Under the pieces are notes generated by a model, which saw nothing but the letters and a program-made list of their open reading frames with translations, made no database searches and was not told where the DNA came from. From positions 1-42,149 of the forward strand of contig NZ_AJLG01000016.1 in NCBI RefSeq assembly GCF_000258495.1: a DNA stretch of 42,149 bases. Direction: 5' to 3'. The position numbers and the translations under genes were made by a program. Of this stretch, positions 16,800 through 26,996 are shown piece by piece. The stretch is from Pedobacter agri PB92 (GTDB lineage: Bacteria; Bacteroidota; Bacteroidia; Sphingobacteriales; Sphingobacteriaceae). How positions within the stretch are numbered: position 1 is the first letter of the stretch; every line of letters begins with the position of its first letter.

Positions 16800-17086
16800 A
16801 AAGCTTATTCAAGTCTACTGCTGTTTTAAAAGTATTTCCGTTCAGTCAGGTTTATTTAGGAAACTATTCTGCTGATAAACGATGGAATCGTTAAGTTATT
16901 GGTGCGCTCGTTACAAACGAACGCAAGCTTAGAAAGCCTAGAGCACTTTATTTTCCGTTGGGTAGGCAATACGATCAAAAAAGCGAGTGACTTTGCAAAC
17001 TAAACCCGATGGCACAGCGGGACAGAAACCAACCTAAGAAAACTGAACTTGCTTTCCAAATCCTTATTTTGTAGCCGATTACTAGA
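16800..17086. other. spacer with no recognisable gene; possible remnant of dispersed sequence
   Basis: No open frame here looks like a protein. An imperfect palindrome (CTCGTTACAAACGAACGC, near 16908) and a GC-richer stretch around 16965-17025 (with AAACCCGATGGCACAGCGGGAC) stand out from the AT-rich background. They look like decayed dispersed elements, not regulators. I found no terminal repeats, transposase or RNA gene. Confidence 0.4.
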
Positions 17087-17302
17087 TCAAAATTTTCTGT
17101 TCTTTCCCCAGATCAAGTAAATTATTGAGCCTAAAAAAGGCGCAAGTAATATGATGATAAACCATAATGCTTTTACGGGGAAAAGCATGGTTTTGTTCCG
17201 TGATATATGATAAAGCGCAGTTAAAATTAGTGCCAGCCAAAGGATGGCACCAATTATAATAATTATACCGATTTCGTTGCTTTCAATTTGTGCTACTAAC
17301 AT
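17087..17302 (-). CDS. PLDc_N-domain small membrane protein
   Basis: A 71-residue protein with two transmembrane helices. The N-terminal span (IGIIIIIGAILWLALILTAL) is followed by HISRNK and a second span, FPVKALWFIIILLAPFLGSIIYLIWGKN. The KALWxxIILxxPFxGxIxYLIWG pattern is the phospholipase D N-terminal domain found alone in many small bacterial membrane proteins. It has no HKD catalytic motif, so it is not a phospholipase. It begins 14 bases after the ABC exporter stop on the same strand and is probably co-transcribed with it. Its function is unknown. Confidence 0.8.
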   Translation of the reverse strand: MLVAQIESNEIGIIIIIGAILWLALILTALYHISRNKTMLFPVKALWFIIILLAPFLGSIIYLIWGKNRKF

Positions 17303-17316
17303 AGGATGAAGTTTTA

Positions 17317-19068
17317 TTATACCTCAACAATTCTTTCGCCAATTTGTTGACGCCACATGGCTTGGTATAATCCATTTTGAGCGATTAAGGCTTCATGCGA
17401 TCCTTGCTCGATAATGTGGCCTTTCTCCAACACGTAAATTACATCTGCATGTTTAATGGTCGATAAACGGTGGGCAATTAAAATCGTCATATGGTCGGTA
17501 AGATTGGAGACCGAGCGAATGGTTTTAGTAATCTCTTCTTCCGTAATTGAATCCAATGAAGATGTTGCCTCATCGAAAACCAAAATATCTGGCTGACGAA
17601 GTAATGCTCTGGCGATTGATAAGCGTTGCTTTTCACCTCCGGAAACTTTAACACCGCCTTCGCCAATCAACGAATCTAAACCTTTATCTGCTCTGGTCAA
17701 TAGGGTTTGACATGCAGCTTGATTTAATACTTTATAACACTCATCATCAGTTGCGGTTGGATTTACAAAAAGTAAGTTCTCTCTGATTGTTCCGGAAAAT
17801 AGCTGAGTATCTTGCGTTACAAAACCAATTTTCTCACGCAAAGCATCTAAATCAATATCATCACTTGGTGTGCCGTTATATAAAATTTTACCTTCCTTAG
17901 CTGGATAAAGACCCACCAATAATTTTACCAGGGTAGATTTTCCTGCCCCTGATGGACCAACAAATGCGATGGTTTGTCCGCTCTGCGTTTTAAATGAAAT
18001 GTTTTCCAATGCGTTTCTGTTCGCAGTTTGGTGTTTAAAACCAACATTACTAAAAGTTAAATCTTTTATCTTCTGAATAGAGATCGGGTTTACTGGTTTC
18101 TTATCAATTGGCGTACTCAAAATCTTTTTAAAATTGCCTAAAGAAACTTCTGCCTCACGCCAGGCCAAAATTACGTTTCCCAATTCCTGCAACGGACCGA
18201 AAAGGAAGAATGAATAAAAAAGGAAAGTTAAATACTGACCTGCAGTAATGTCGTTATCGAAAATAAGCAGCAACAAAACTAAGATCATCGTGCTTCGCAC
18301 TAAATTCACAGTGGTTCCTTGAACAAAGCTCATGCTTCTCACATATTTCACTTTCTTCAATTCCAGACCTAAAATTTTATAGGTGGTTTTGTTCAAACGA
18401 TCAATTTCCTGATCGGCCAAACCCAAACTTTTTACCAGTTCGATGTTCCGCAAAGATTCTGTAGTGGAACCCGCTAAAGCAGTAGTTTCGCCAACAATAG
18501 AGCGTTGAATGGCCTTAATTTTACGGCTTAAAAACCAACTTACAAAACTGATGATTGGGATGGCTGTAAAATAAACCAATGTGACTTTATAACTGATGGA
18601 AACAGAGTATACGATAACGAAAATCATCCCAATCAAACTTACAAATAAGATACTGATGAAAGAGGTGATAAATTTTTCAGAATCCAAACGCACCTTTTGC
18701 AAAATGCCTAAGGTTTCGCCACTGCGCTGATCTTCAAAAACTTGATAAGGTAATTTTAGAGAATGCTGCAAACCATCGGCATACATTTTAGCGCCCACTT
18801 TTTGAACGATAACACTGGTAAAATAATCCTGAAAATTTTTAGCCACACGAGAAATCATTGCTGCGCCAATGGCTAGTCCGATTAATCCTAAAGAGCCCCA
18901 AAGGTATTGGCTATAGGTTAATTTATCTTTTTGGTTAATAAAACGGTCTAAAATCCTACCGGTGATATATGGATCTAAAAGTGAAAAGCCAATATTTAAA
19001 CCTGCAAGCAATAACGCCAGAACCACAATCCACTTGTGGTTTTTCAGGTAGTCTAATAATAATCCCAT
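17317..19068 (-). CDS. ABC exporter, multidrug-type fused permease/ATPase
   Basis: A 583-residue half-transporter. Six membrane helices occupy about residues 15-310, with FEDQRSGETLGILQKVR as the coupling region. The ATPase domain has Walker A GPSGAGKST near 371, the signature VSGGEKQRLS near 476, Walker B ILVFDEATSSLD near 499 and the H-loop in ILIAHRLST. The QDTQLFSGTIRENL Q-loop region is also clear. It is expected to work as a homodimer in the inner membrane as a drug or lipid exporter; the substrate is unknown. Compared with the 3986-5821 exporter it is shorter and not linked to sugar genes. The ATG at 19068 is 103 bases from the receptor's stop. Confidence 0.92.
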   Translation of the reverse strand: MGLLLDYLKNHKWIVVLALLLAGLNIGFSLLDPYITGRILDRFINQKDKLTYSQYLWGSLGLIGLAIGAAMISRVAKNFQDYFTSVIVQKVGAKMYADGLQHSLKLPYQVFEDQRSGETLGILQKVRLDSEKFITSFISILFVSLIGMIFVIVYSVSISYKVTLVYFTAIPIISFVSWFLSRKIKAIQRSIVGETTALAGSTTESLRNIELVKSLGLADQEIDRLNKTTYKILGLELKKVKYVRSMSFVQGTTVNLVRSTMILVLLLLIFDNDITAGQYLTFLFYSFFLFGPLQELGNVILAWREAEVSLGNFKKILSTPIDKKPVNPISIQKIKDLTFSNVGFKHQTANRNALENISFKTQSGQTIAFVGPSGAGKSTLVKLLVGLYPAKEGKILYNGTPSDDIDLDALREKIGFVTQDTQLFSGTIRENLLFVNPTATDDECYKVLNQAACQTLLTRADKGLDSLIGEGGVKVSGGEKQRLSIARALLRQPDILVFDEATSSLDSITEEEITKTIRSVSNLTDHMTILIAHRLSTIKHADVIYVLEKGHIIEQGSHEALIAQNGLYQAMWRQQIGERIVEV

Positions 19069-19090
19069 TAAAGTTTTGTTGTTTGTAATG

Positions 19091-19098
19091 CAAACATA
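19091..19098 (-). promoter_or_regulatory. candidate -7 box TATGTTTG for the ABC exporter
   Basis: On the minus strand this is TATGTTTG, an exact TAnnTTTG, 22 bases before ATG 19068. The upstream element would lie inside the terminator hairpin of the preceding receptor gene, where only T-runs are present. Confidence 0.35.
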
Positions 19099-19138
19099 AA
19101 AAAAGGGAATGGATAAAAACCCATCCCTTTTTTTATGA
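19099..19138 (-). terminator. terminator of the TonB-dependent receptor
   Basis: GGGAATGG and CCCATCCC pair with a one-base bulge around an A-rich loop, flanked by seven As on one side and seven Ts on the other. It lies 34 bases after the receptor stop and could work in both directions. Confidence 0.75.
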
Positions 19139-19171
19139 CTTTTCGGAAAGATACAGCCTATCTTGCGATGA

Positions 19172-22100
19172 CTAAAATCCGTATCTCAAGCCAATTTGTG
19201 CCTGCCATGGGTTACCTGTTGGAATGACAACACCTGTGTTATTTAAACGGTAGTTATAGTTCGAACTTGCAGCATCAAAACCAGTAACCGCATAAAGTGC
19301 TTGCGTACCTAAAGTTTCTGATGTACCCCAGGTTTTCTTAAACAAGTTGGCTACGTTAAATAAGTCGCCCGAAATTTCCAGGCTTTGTTTCTTATTTGAG
19401 CCAAATTTAAACTGATAGGCTAATCTTAAATCGAACGTACCATAAAAGCCATTGATACCTCCATTACGTTCCGCAAAAGTACCTTCGTATTTTGTGATAT
19501 AATCTTTTAAGCTTTGGCTCGCGTCGCCATTTGCCAATAATGTTTGTAAGGCAGTTCTAAGTGCCGCTGGTACATTTGTATTTGATGTATTGAAAATATA
19601 CGCCAAATCATTTGTTGCTACAAAATCGCCGTTGGTATTTCCACCAGATAATAAACTATATCTCGTGCCACCGATTCCCGAATAGCGGATACCTGCCTTA
19701 ATGCCATAGAATGATGGTAGTGTTCCATAAACTACCACTTTGTTTCTGAATTGACCATTTGAATAAGTCATATTGCTTAAGTTCCTTGGGTCATCTACCA
19801 CTGGTAGTGATAGGGTAGCTGAGTTGGCCACATTACCATTGAAAGATGTATTGTCTTTTGCATCATTCCAGGTAAAGCTTGCTGAAATTTCTCCATCTTT
19901 AAAGTATTTCCAGGTACCATCTACAACAACGGCAAATTGATTTACTTTACCTTTACTGTTCATTTCTAACACCCTACCGAATGCATTGGTTAAGCGGCCT
20001 GTTTTCCAATCAGTAGTACCATTACCAGCAATAATTGTATTCGCAGGTACATACACACCTCTATTCCCTTCATTTGATAATGTGAAGAATGGATTGGCAA
20101 CCATATTTCTATCCACATACATATAGTTATTACGTGCTAATGTAGCGTAACCCGTAATACCTATTCTTATTTTATCATTTATTAATTTATTATACGATAA
20201 GTTGGCTTTATACACAACTGGTATTTTAGCGTCCTCTGCGTAAGTATTGATGGTAGGGATTTGTAATCCTGGTAAAGTTGGTGCTGTTGCAGTTCCATTT
20301 CTGTAACCAATAAAGTTTGGAGTAGGCACGCCGGTTCCGGTAACGTCAACTGTAGCGAAGTGTTTACCATCAAACGTTAGGTTATTAATGGTTACATAAT
20401 TGTTCACATCCGATCCGAAAATTCCGGCACCTAAGCGAACATAGTCGGTATGTTTTTCATTCACGTCCCAGTTAAACTGAATACGAGGTTGAATTAAAAA
20501 CTGCTTTAATTTGTGATCTGTTCTTACGCCAATGGCATCAAACAGTTGTTGGTTAAGTGGCGATGTTGGATATTTGCTATAATCTAAGCGTAAACCACCA
20601 GTAAAATCTAAGCCTTTACCCAATTTGGTTTGCATTTGACCGTAAATTGCTGTATTCCATAGCTTACCAATTACGGTTGGGTCATCAACTAAGGGAACTT
20701 CTCTGTAATAGCTGATGGGAATTAAATTATCAAAGTTTTGTAAGGCTGTTTGCGCAGTTGCTCCTGTACCCGATCGGTTAAATGTAAATCGACCGTTAAC
20801 TTCACTACCATACAATGATTTTGCATGGGTGTACATGATGTCTACACCAAAAGTATATTTGATCTTATCTGTGTTATAGTAAAAATTATCTACCAATTGC
20901 AGAACGTTATTGGTAAAACCCTCTTGTCCGAACCGATGTCCACCAATTTGAACTGCAGCGAACCGACTGCCACTAGGAGTGATCGATTCTAAGTTAGAAA
21001 CAACAGCTCTAGGGATGGCAAAACCTAATTCATCATTTTGCGTGCTGGCCTGGTAGGTATACAAATGTTGTAATTTCAATTCATTCGTAACCTTGCTGCT
21101 AATGGTCGAACGTAAGGTAGCCAATAAGCTATTATCAACATTTTTATCATTACCGTAACTTTCGTAAAAGTTAATTCCGGTATTATCTGCTAATCCTAAT
21201 GGATTTCTGTCGTTGGTATAATTGTCCCTAACGGTTAATAAATTTTTCTCATCAATTTGCCAATCTAAACGAAGAAAGCCTGCATCTGTACCTCTTTTTT
21301 TAGAAAAAGATCCAAATTGTGGAGAGTTAGCCACACCATATTTGTTTCTGGCAACAGCTAAAAAGTTGTTTAAGGTGTTGTTTGTGATATTAAATCGGGC
21401 TTCGTCTGCTTCTGAATTAATATCTGCAATTAGTAAGGGGCGAGAATCTCTTTGATGATCCCACGCAGCAAAATAATGTAATTTATCTTTGATGATTGGT
21501 CCACCTAAACTAAATCCATATTGATAAGTGGAGAAATCGTTTACTCTTTTGTTACCTCTGATATCGTAACTACTGGCTAAAAAATCTGCTCTGTTGTATG
21601 CAAACGCACTACCTGTAGTTTCGTTTGTTCCTGATTTCGTTACTGCACTGATTGTACCGCCTCCGGAACGGCCTAAACTCACATCGTATTGGTTGGTTAC
21701 TACTTTAAATTCACGAACACTTTCAATTGAGATAGAGTAGGGTGCACCGCTTCGGCTGGTTGTACTTCCAGATGAAGTTGGGTTTTTTGCAGTCATACCA
21801 TCAATGGTAAAGTTGGTAGATGAACTTAACTGTCCAGAAATACCACCTGGGCCAGCCAAAGGCGATAGATCCGTCAAACTAGAAAAGTTACGTCCGTTTA
21901 CTGGCAATAGATTCATTGTTTTTGATGAGATCTCTGTTGAAGCGCCAAATTGTTGTGCCTTATTTCTTAGGGCAGAACCATTAACCTCAACGCCACCCAG
22001 ATTCTGAGAAGTTTCTTGCATGTTGATGGCGATTTTTACAGCATCACCCTGGTTTAGCATAAAACCGGTTCTATTTTGTTCAGCATAACCAATGTAAATT

Positions 22101-22338
22101 GCTTTTACTGTATATGGCCCACCTAATGGAAGTTCTTTAAAAGTGTATTCGCCTTGGTAGATGTTCTGGTGGTAAAACCAGTTGAATTGTTTTTAATTTG
22201 AACGGAAACTCCAGGAATCGGTTTCTTTTGTTCATCCGTTACAATACCGGATATGGATGCTTGCGTGGTTTGTGCAATTGCAGAATGGGTAGCAAAAGAC
22301 AATAGTAGCATCACTGCAACTAGTAAATTTTTCATCAT
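19172..22338 (-). pseudogene. TonB-dependent receptor (Oar-like) interrupted by a frameshift
   Basis: The N-terminus starts at ATG 22338 (MMKNLLVAVMLLLSF, signal peptide ending in AIAQ) and enters a carboxypeptidase-regulatory-like domain, ASISGIVTDEQKKPIPGVSVQIKN. That frame then ends at 22123. The second frame carries the rest of the domain (GEYTFKELPLGGPYTVKAIYIGYAEQNRTG), the plug (LLPVNGRNFSSLTDLSPLAG) and a long beta-barrel ending in GLRYGF with a terminal Phe. One base is missing near 22153-22155; adding it would give about 1,055 residues. Such receptors import large or scarce nutrients, or serve as Oar-type adhesins, through the outer membrane. The gene is either inactive or the base is a sequencing error. 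The catalytic plug and barrel show no other damage. Confidence 0.88.
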
Positions 22339-22529
22339 TGTTTGATTTTTTAATAGGTTATGAAGCTTGCATGAGCTCGCAGAATATTGTTTGATGCTCA
22401 TGCAGGTTTCATCATGATTAGTTCTGATTTTTATGATGCAAAATTGTAGTTGTAGTGTTAAGCTAAATTCGATTTTATGTTATCAAATGATTTATAAATT
22501 GTTTGATTTAGGGATTGATGTTAAAATAA

Positions 22530-22560
22530 AAAACGGCCAATAATTAATATTGGCCGTTCC
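22530..22560 (-). terminator. terminator after the amidohydrolase pair
   Basis: AACGGCCAATA (22532-22542) and TATTGGCCGTT (22548-22558) form a perfect 11-bp stem with a 5-base loop. On the minus strand it is followed by TTTTTTATTTTA. It is 21 bases after the stop of the 22579-23889 gene. Confidence 0.9.
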
Positions 22561-22578
22561 TGTTAACTTATTGTGAAC

Positions 22579-23889
22579 CTACTTTTTATCAGCTGTATAC
22601 TTATCGCTGAACTTCTTATCCAACTGTTTATGCAAATTATCCAGATTGATATCTCTTCCCTGAATAAATGCCTGTTCCACTTTGTTGGTTCTCATATCCA
22701 AAGCATCGCCGGCAGAAATAAAGAAAGTAGCATCTTTTCCAGTTTCAATGCTCCCGGTAATTTTATCAACGCCCATTACTTTTGCGGCGTTAAGGGTAAT
22801 GGTAGATAATGCTTTTTCTTTATCCAAACCCCAAGCGGTAACTGTTCCAGCCATAAAAGGCAGGTTCCGTTGTTGCCAGTAACCATCGATGCTTAATACT
22901 ACATTTAAACCGGCATTAGCCAAAACAGCTGCATTTTTATACGGCATATTTACATCATCATCATTGTTGTTTGGCAAGGCGTGAGGTTGTTTTACCACCA
23001 AACTGATATTATTTTCTTTTAAGAAATCGACTATTAAATAAGCTTCATCAGCGCCGGTGATTACGGGTGTGATGCCGAATTTCTTGGCAAAGTTTACAGC
23101 AGCAACAATATCTTTTTGACTATCAGCTGTGATAAACAACTTTTCCTCGCCAGAGAAGACTTTTTTCATGGCATCGAAGCGATTATTGATTACCTCAGGT
23201 TTGCCCATTTCTGAATAGGCTTTTGCTTCTGCGAAGAAAGAGGTTAACTGCGCAATTGCAGCTTGGGTTCTTTCAGCTAATGCTTCAGGCGACATTTGCG
23301 GTCTGCCGAAGCCACCGAACCCACCTCTGAAACGTGGTGTAACCGGCCAGCTCATGTGCATGGCGTCATCAGTTTTTATGGCTGCATCTTCCCAGTTCCA
23401 GGCATCCAGTTGAACTACTGATGAACTTCCAGATACTGTTCCACCCTGTGGAGTGGGCTGCGCCATTAGTACTCCATTGCTACGTAATGTAGCCGGAACC
23501 TTTGAATCGGTATTGTAAGCTACAATAGAGCGAATGTGCGAGTTGAAATCACCAATTTCCTGAAAATCCAAAGTTGCCTTTACCGCCTCAATTTCTGTTA
23601 AACCTAAATTGGTTGTAGCGGCAATAAAACCCGGATAAACGTGTTTTCCTGTGGCAACAATTCTGCTTACATCATCTTGTGGCACCTGTCCGTTTGCAGT
23701 AACCGAAATAATTTTTCCGTTGCTGAAAAGAATGGTGCCATTTTCAATCACTGTTCCGTTGCCTACGTGCACGGTTGCACCCGTAATGGCGATGGTTTTA
23801 GTTTGTTTTTTAGCTGGCGAAATGTTTGCCTGGGCAAAACACATCAGGCTTGTTGCCGAAAAAGCCAGACTCATTAAATATGTTTTCAT
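22579..23889 (-). CDS. secreted amidohydrolase-family protein lacking the HxH metal motif
   Basis: A 436-residue protein starting at ATG 23889, one base after the stop of the upstream gene; an earlier ATG at 23901 overlaps that gene. The signal peptide MKTYLMSLAFSATSLMCFAQ directs it to the periplasm or cell surface. The small beta-domain (TIAITGATVHVGNGTVIENGTILF) and the C-terminal LNAAKVMGVDKITGSIETGKDATFFI are typical of the imidazolonepropionase/amidohydrolase superfamily. However, where the enzymes have PGxxDxHxH, this protein has KHVYPGFIAATTNLG, so the first metal ligands are gone. It may be a non-catalytic partner of the neighbouring protein. The pair is probably translated from one mRNA. 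Confidence 0.85.
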   Translation of the reverse strand: MKTYLMSLAFSATSLMCFAQANISPAKKQTKTIAITGATVHVGNGTVIENGTILFSNGKIISVTANGQVPQDDVSRIVATGKHVYPGFIAATTNLGLTEIEAVKATLDFQEIGDFNSHIRSIVAYNTDSKVPATLRSNGVLMAQPTPQGGTVSGSSSVVQLDAWNWEDAAIKTDDAMHMSWPVTPRFRGGFGGFGRPQMSPEALAERTQAAIAQLTSFFAEAKAYSEMGKPEVINNRFDAMKKVFSGEEKLFITADSQKDIVAAVNFAKKFGITPVITGADEAYLIVDFLKENNISLVVKQPHALPNNNDDDVNMPYKNAAVLANAGLNVVLSIDGYWQQRNLPFMAGTVTAWGLDKEKALSTITLNAAKVMGVDKITGSIETGKDATFFISAGDALDMRTNKVEQAFIQGRDINLDNLHKQLDKKFSDKYTADKK

Positions 23890-23890
23890 G

Positions 23891-26800
23891 TTAGTGTGCA
23901 TGTTCTTTCTCGGTTAATTCTGCTGAATAATTTTCTAAAGTTTCGCAATTGTACAAGCGTGGTGCATCTCCCATTGGGCGTTGCATTCTGCCACCTTTAC
24001 TTTTACTTTCTAACATTTTTTGGATCAAACGGGCTTTTTCTGCTTGCTGTGCTTTAATTACCTGCGCATCTTTTTCAATATCCCAGTATGCAATACCGTC
24101 AACAAATGTTTTCTCTGCTTTTGCGTAAATTGAAAGTGGATTAGCAGTCCAGATCACTACATCGGCATCTTTTCCAGGTTTTAAACTCCCAACCTTATCG
24201 TCAATGTGAAGCATACGTGCAGGATTCAAAGTCACAAATTTCAAAGCATCTTCTTCCGGAACATTGCCATAAAGCACTGATTTGCCAGCTTCCTGGTTCA
24301 GGTGACGAGCCATTTCTGCATCATCAGAGTTGAAAGCAGTGGTTACGCCAACATTGTGCATAATTTTTCCATTGTAAGGAATGGCCTCAGCAACCTCATT
24401 TTTGTAAGCCCACCAATCTGAGAAAGTAGAACCCGCAATACCATGTGCTTTCATTTTATCAGCCACTTTATAGCCTTCTAAAATGTGTGTGAAAGTATTG
24501 ATTTTAAAACCAAGGCTATCAGCAACATGAATTAACATATTGATTTCGCTTTGTACGTAAGAGTGGCAAGTAATGAAACGTTTGTTGTTTAGGATTTCAA
24601 CGATCGCATCCAATTCCAAATCTCTGCGAACGCTGTTGCCTTTTACTTTCATTGCTTTTTCATATTCTTTCGCACGGGTAAATTCATCCACAAAAGTTTG
24701 CTCAACGCCCATACGGGTTACCGGGAAACGGGCGCCCGTACCAAAATTACTTTGCTTCACATTTTCTCCTAGTGCAAATTTGATGAATCCATCAGCGCCA
24801 GCAAACTTTAATTCCTCCGGTGATTTACCCCATCGAAGTTTAATCAGTTGCGACTGACCTCCAACCGGATTCGCGGAACCGTGTAAAATATGAGAAGTGG
24901 TTACACCACCAGCCAGTTGGCGGTAAATATTTACATCTTCCGAATTGATGATATCGGCAATGCGAACCTCTGCAGAAACAGATTGGGCGCCTTCATTAAT
25001 ACCACCAGCGCCAGCAATATGCGAATGTTCATCGATAATACCTGCAGTGATGTGTTTGCCTGTGGCATCAATCACTTTTGCTCCACCTGCCGAGAGATTT
25101 TTTCCTACAGCTTTAATTTTTCCGTTCTCTAATAGTACATCTGCATTTTGCAGTACACCATCCTTTTCATTCGTCCAAACCGTACCGTTTTTGATTAAAA
25201 CAGTTTCCACTTTTGGTAATTCCGTTGCACCAAAAGCAGTGAATGGATAAATTAACGAACCCACCGCTAATGATGGCTTTGGCTCATCTTTTTTAGGCAT
25301 TTCTTTCGCAGCCTCTTTAAAAGTTGCGGTAAATTTCCCTGTAGATCCATCTGCCAAAGCAGATTCACCTTTAATGGTTATGGGGTTGGCAGAAGTAATG
25401 TATCCGCTTAAACGCACATCGCCTTTCGGATTTTTCTTCAGATTGAAATTGATGCTTACCCAGTCACCACTTCTGGTGAAAGTAGCCGAGGTTTTAACGC
25501 TATCTACACCAGTTCTTTCAATTGCAGCGGTTGAGCCGCCACCTGTTCCGGTGATTTTAAGAGTTAAAGCGCCAGCGCCATCCACATTGAGGTTATAAGT
25601 TCCACGAATATCGCTCACATCAATTTTATTAACAATGAAGCGTTTTCCCTGTACCCAGTTTTCGAAAATGATATTGCCGTTTTTAAATAGGTTATCCGAT
25701 GAAATTAAAAAATTAGCCACTTTGCCTTTTTCCAGTGAACCAACTTTATCTCCAATTCCCAATAAATTGGCAGGAATTGTAGTTACCGCTAATAAAGCTT
25801 GTTTCTCAGTTAAACCGTTTTCAATCGCTGTGCGGATATTCGTCCAGAAATCGCGGCTGTTTTCTAAACCAAAGGCAGTAAGTGCAAAATTAACACCTGC
25901 TTTTTCTAAAGCTGCCGGATTGGTTGGAGCCAATTCCCAACCTTTCATTTGTGATAAGGTTACATTTCTGGCTTCCGCAGGGTCTTCTACATCATATGCT
26001 TTTGGAAAAGATATCGGAACGATCAAACTTGCGCCAGTTGCCTTGATTTCGTTAATGCGTTGATATTCATCGCCGCCAGATTTAATGATGAATTTCTTGC
26101 CAAATTCTTTTCCAATTTTATCAGCACGAAGTACATTCTGCCATCCATCAACTTCAAAAATTTGAGGGATGGTTTGTTGTTTGCCAAATTCATCCAATGA
26201 AATGTTGTACTCCTCTTTTTGTTTGCCATACCATTGCGCATCGTAATAAGTTTGGCGCAACAAAGCAATTGATCCCATTAAAGAAGTAGGATAATCATTT
26301 GATGAAGTTCCTTTGTTGAAAGAGTAATTTGCTGCGGTTTGATCTTTTAGAATCACTGCATTATCAGCGCCTTCATTCAGCGTTACCGCTGCAGAAACAC
26401 CACGGGCAATGCCATCGCGACTGATTACATTCACGCTTCCAAAACCAACCTTACGCAATTCATCAGCTTTTTTGGTATCTACCGAAAAAATATTTTTCAC
26501 ATAAGTTTCAGGTCTGATGGCTTCGTTCCAGCCGTAAGCACCTTTCTTGGTAGAAACAAAAATAGATTGACGTTGTCCGCCAAAGCCCCGGGCCTGGGCG
26601 GGTGCTTCAGCAATTCCATAATTCGAAAAAGCATCAACCAATGAGGGATAAATAAATTTTCCTTTCAAATCTACAACCACATAACCCTTAGGTACAGCAA
26701 CACCAGCGCCAACTGCCTGGATGGTTTGTCCTTTGATTAATAGTGTAGCATTTGTTAAGGTTTGGTTGGCATTTACTACTATAGTCGCATTTGTAAAGGC

Positions 26801-26911
26801 AAACATTCCTGGCCGCGTATCAAAAGAGCCGTTTACAGGGAAGGTAGTTTGCTGTGCAAACATAATTGTAGTAGAAAATACCATCGCAATAGCGAGTAAA
26901 ATTTTCTTCAT
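23891..26911 (-). CDS. large secreted amidohydrolase with two amidohydrolase-like halves
   Basis: A 1,006-residue protein with signal peptide MKKILLAIAMVFSTTIMFAQ. The first half (about 25-430) has the amidohydrolase fold but reads IYPSLVDAFSNYG where HxH is expected. A beta-sandwich-like insert follows (about 430-560, RGTYNLNVDGAGALTL). The second half starts near 570 and carries a full ligand set: HSH in GIIDEHSHIAG (about 628), a His in TCHSY, a His in FTHILEG and an Asp in FNSDDAEM. This half is probably an active metal-dependent hydrolase of unknown substrate, perhaps a dipeptide or cyclic amide. It is the first gene of a two-gene operon with the degenerate homolog. Confidence 0.88.
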   Translation of the reverse strand: MKKILLAIAMVFSTTIMFAQQTTFPVNGSFDTRPGMFAFTNATIVVNANQTLTNATLLIKGQTIQAVGAGVAVPKGYVVVDLKGKFIYPSLVDAFSNYGIAEAPAQARGFGGQRQSIFVSTKKGAYGWNEAIRPETYVKNIFSVDTKKADELRKVGFGSVNVISRDGIARGVSAAVTLNEGADNAVILKDQTAANYSFNKGTSSNDYPTSLMGSIALLRQTYYDAQWYGKQKEEYNISLDEFGKQQTIPQIFEVDGWQNVLRADKIGKEFGKKFIIKSGGDEYQRINEIKATGASLIVPISFPKAYDVEDPAEARNVTLSQMKGWELAPTNPAALEKAGVNFALTAFGLENSRDFWTNIRTAIENGLTEKQALLAVTTIPANLLGIGDKVGSLEKGKVANFLISSDNLFKNGNIIFENWVQGKRFIVNKIDVSDIRGTYNLNVDGAGALTLKITGTGGGSTAAIERTGVDSVKTSATFTRSGDWVSINFNLKKNPKGDVRLSGYITSANPITIKGESALADGSTGKFTATFKEAAKEMPKKDEPKPSLAVGSLIYPFTAFGATELPKVETVLIKNGTVWTNEKDGVLQNADVLLENGKIKAVGKNLSAGGAKVIDATGKHITAGIIDEHSHIAGAGGINEGAQSVSAEVRIADIINSEDVNIYRQLAGGVTTSHILHGSANPVGGQSQLIKLRWGKSPEELKFAGADGFIKFALGENVKQSNFGTGARFPVTRMGVEQTFVDEFTRAKEYEKAMKVKGNSVRRDLELDAIVEILNNKRFITCHSYVQSEINMLIHVADSLGFKINTFTHILEGYKVADKMKAHGIAGSTFSDWWAYKNEVAEAIPYNGKIMHNVGVTTAFNSDDAEMARHLNQEAGKSVLYGNVPEEDALKFVTLNPARMLHIDDKVGSLKPGKDADVVIWTANPLSIYAKAEKTFVDGIAYWDIEKDAQVIKAQQAEKARLIQKMLESKSKGGRMQRPMGDAPRLYNCETLENYSAELTEKEHAH

Positions 26912-26996
26912 GATCAGTTTGGGGGTTTATTTTGTTTAAAACTAATATAAATTAGCGTTGGTTGAGCAGAATATCCTATTTTTTACAATTAATCCC

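Noticed and set aside
16703..16894. 63-codon plus-strand frame in the spacer after the MFS gene
   Set aside because: It is the translation of the palindrome at 16742-16799 with no family resemblance.
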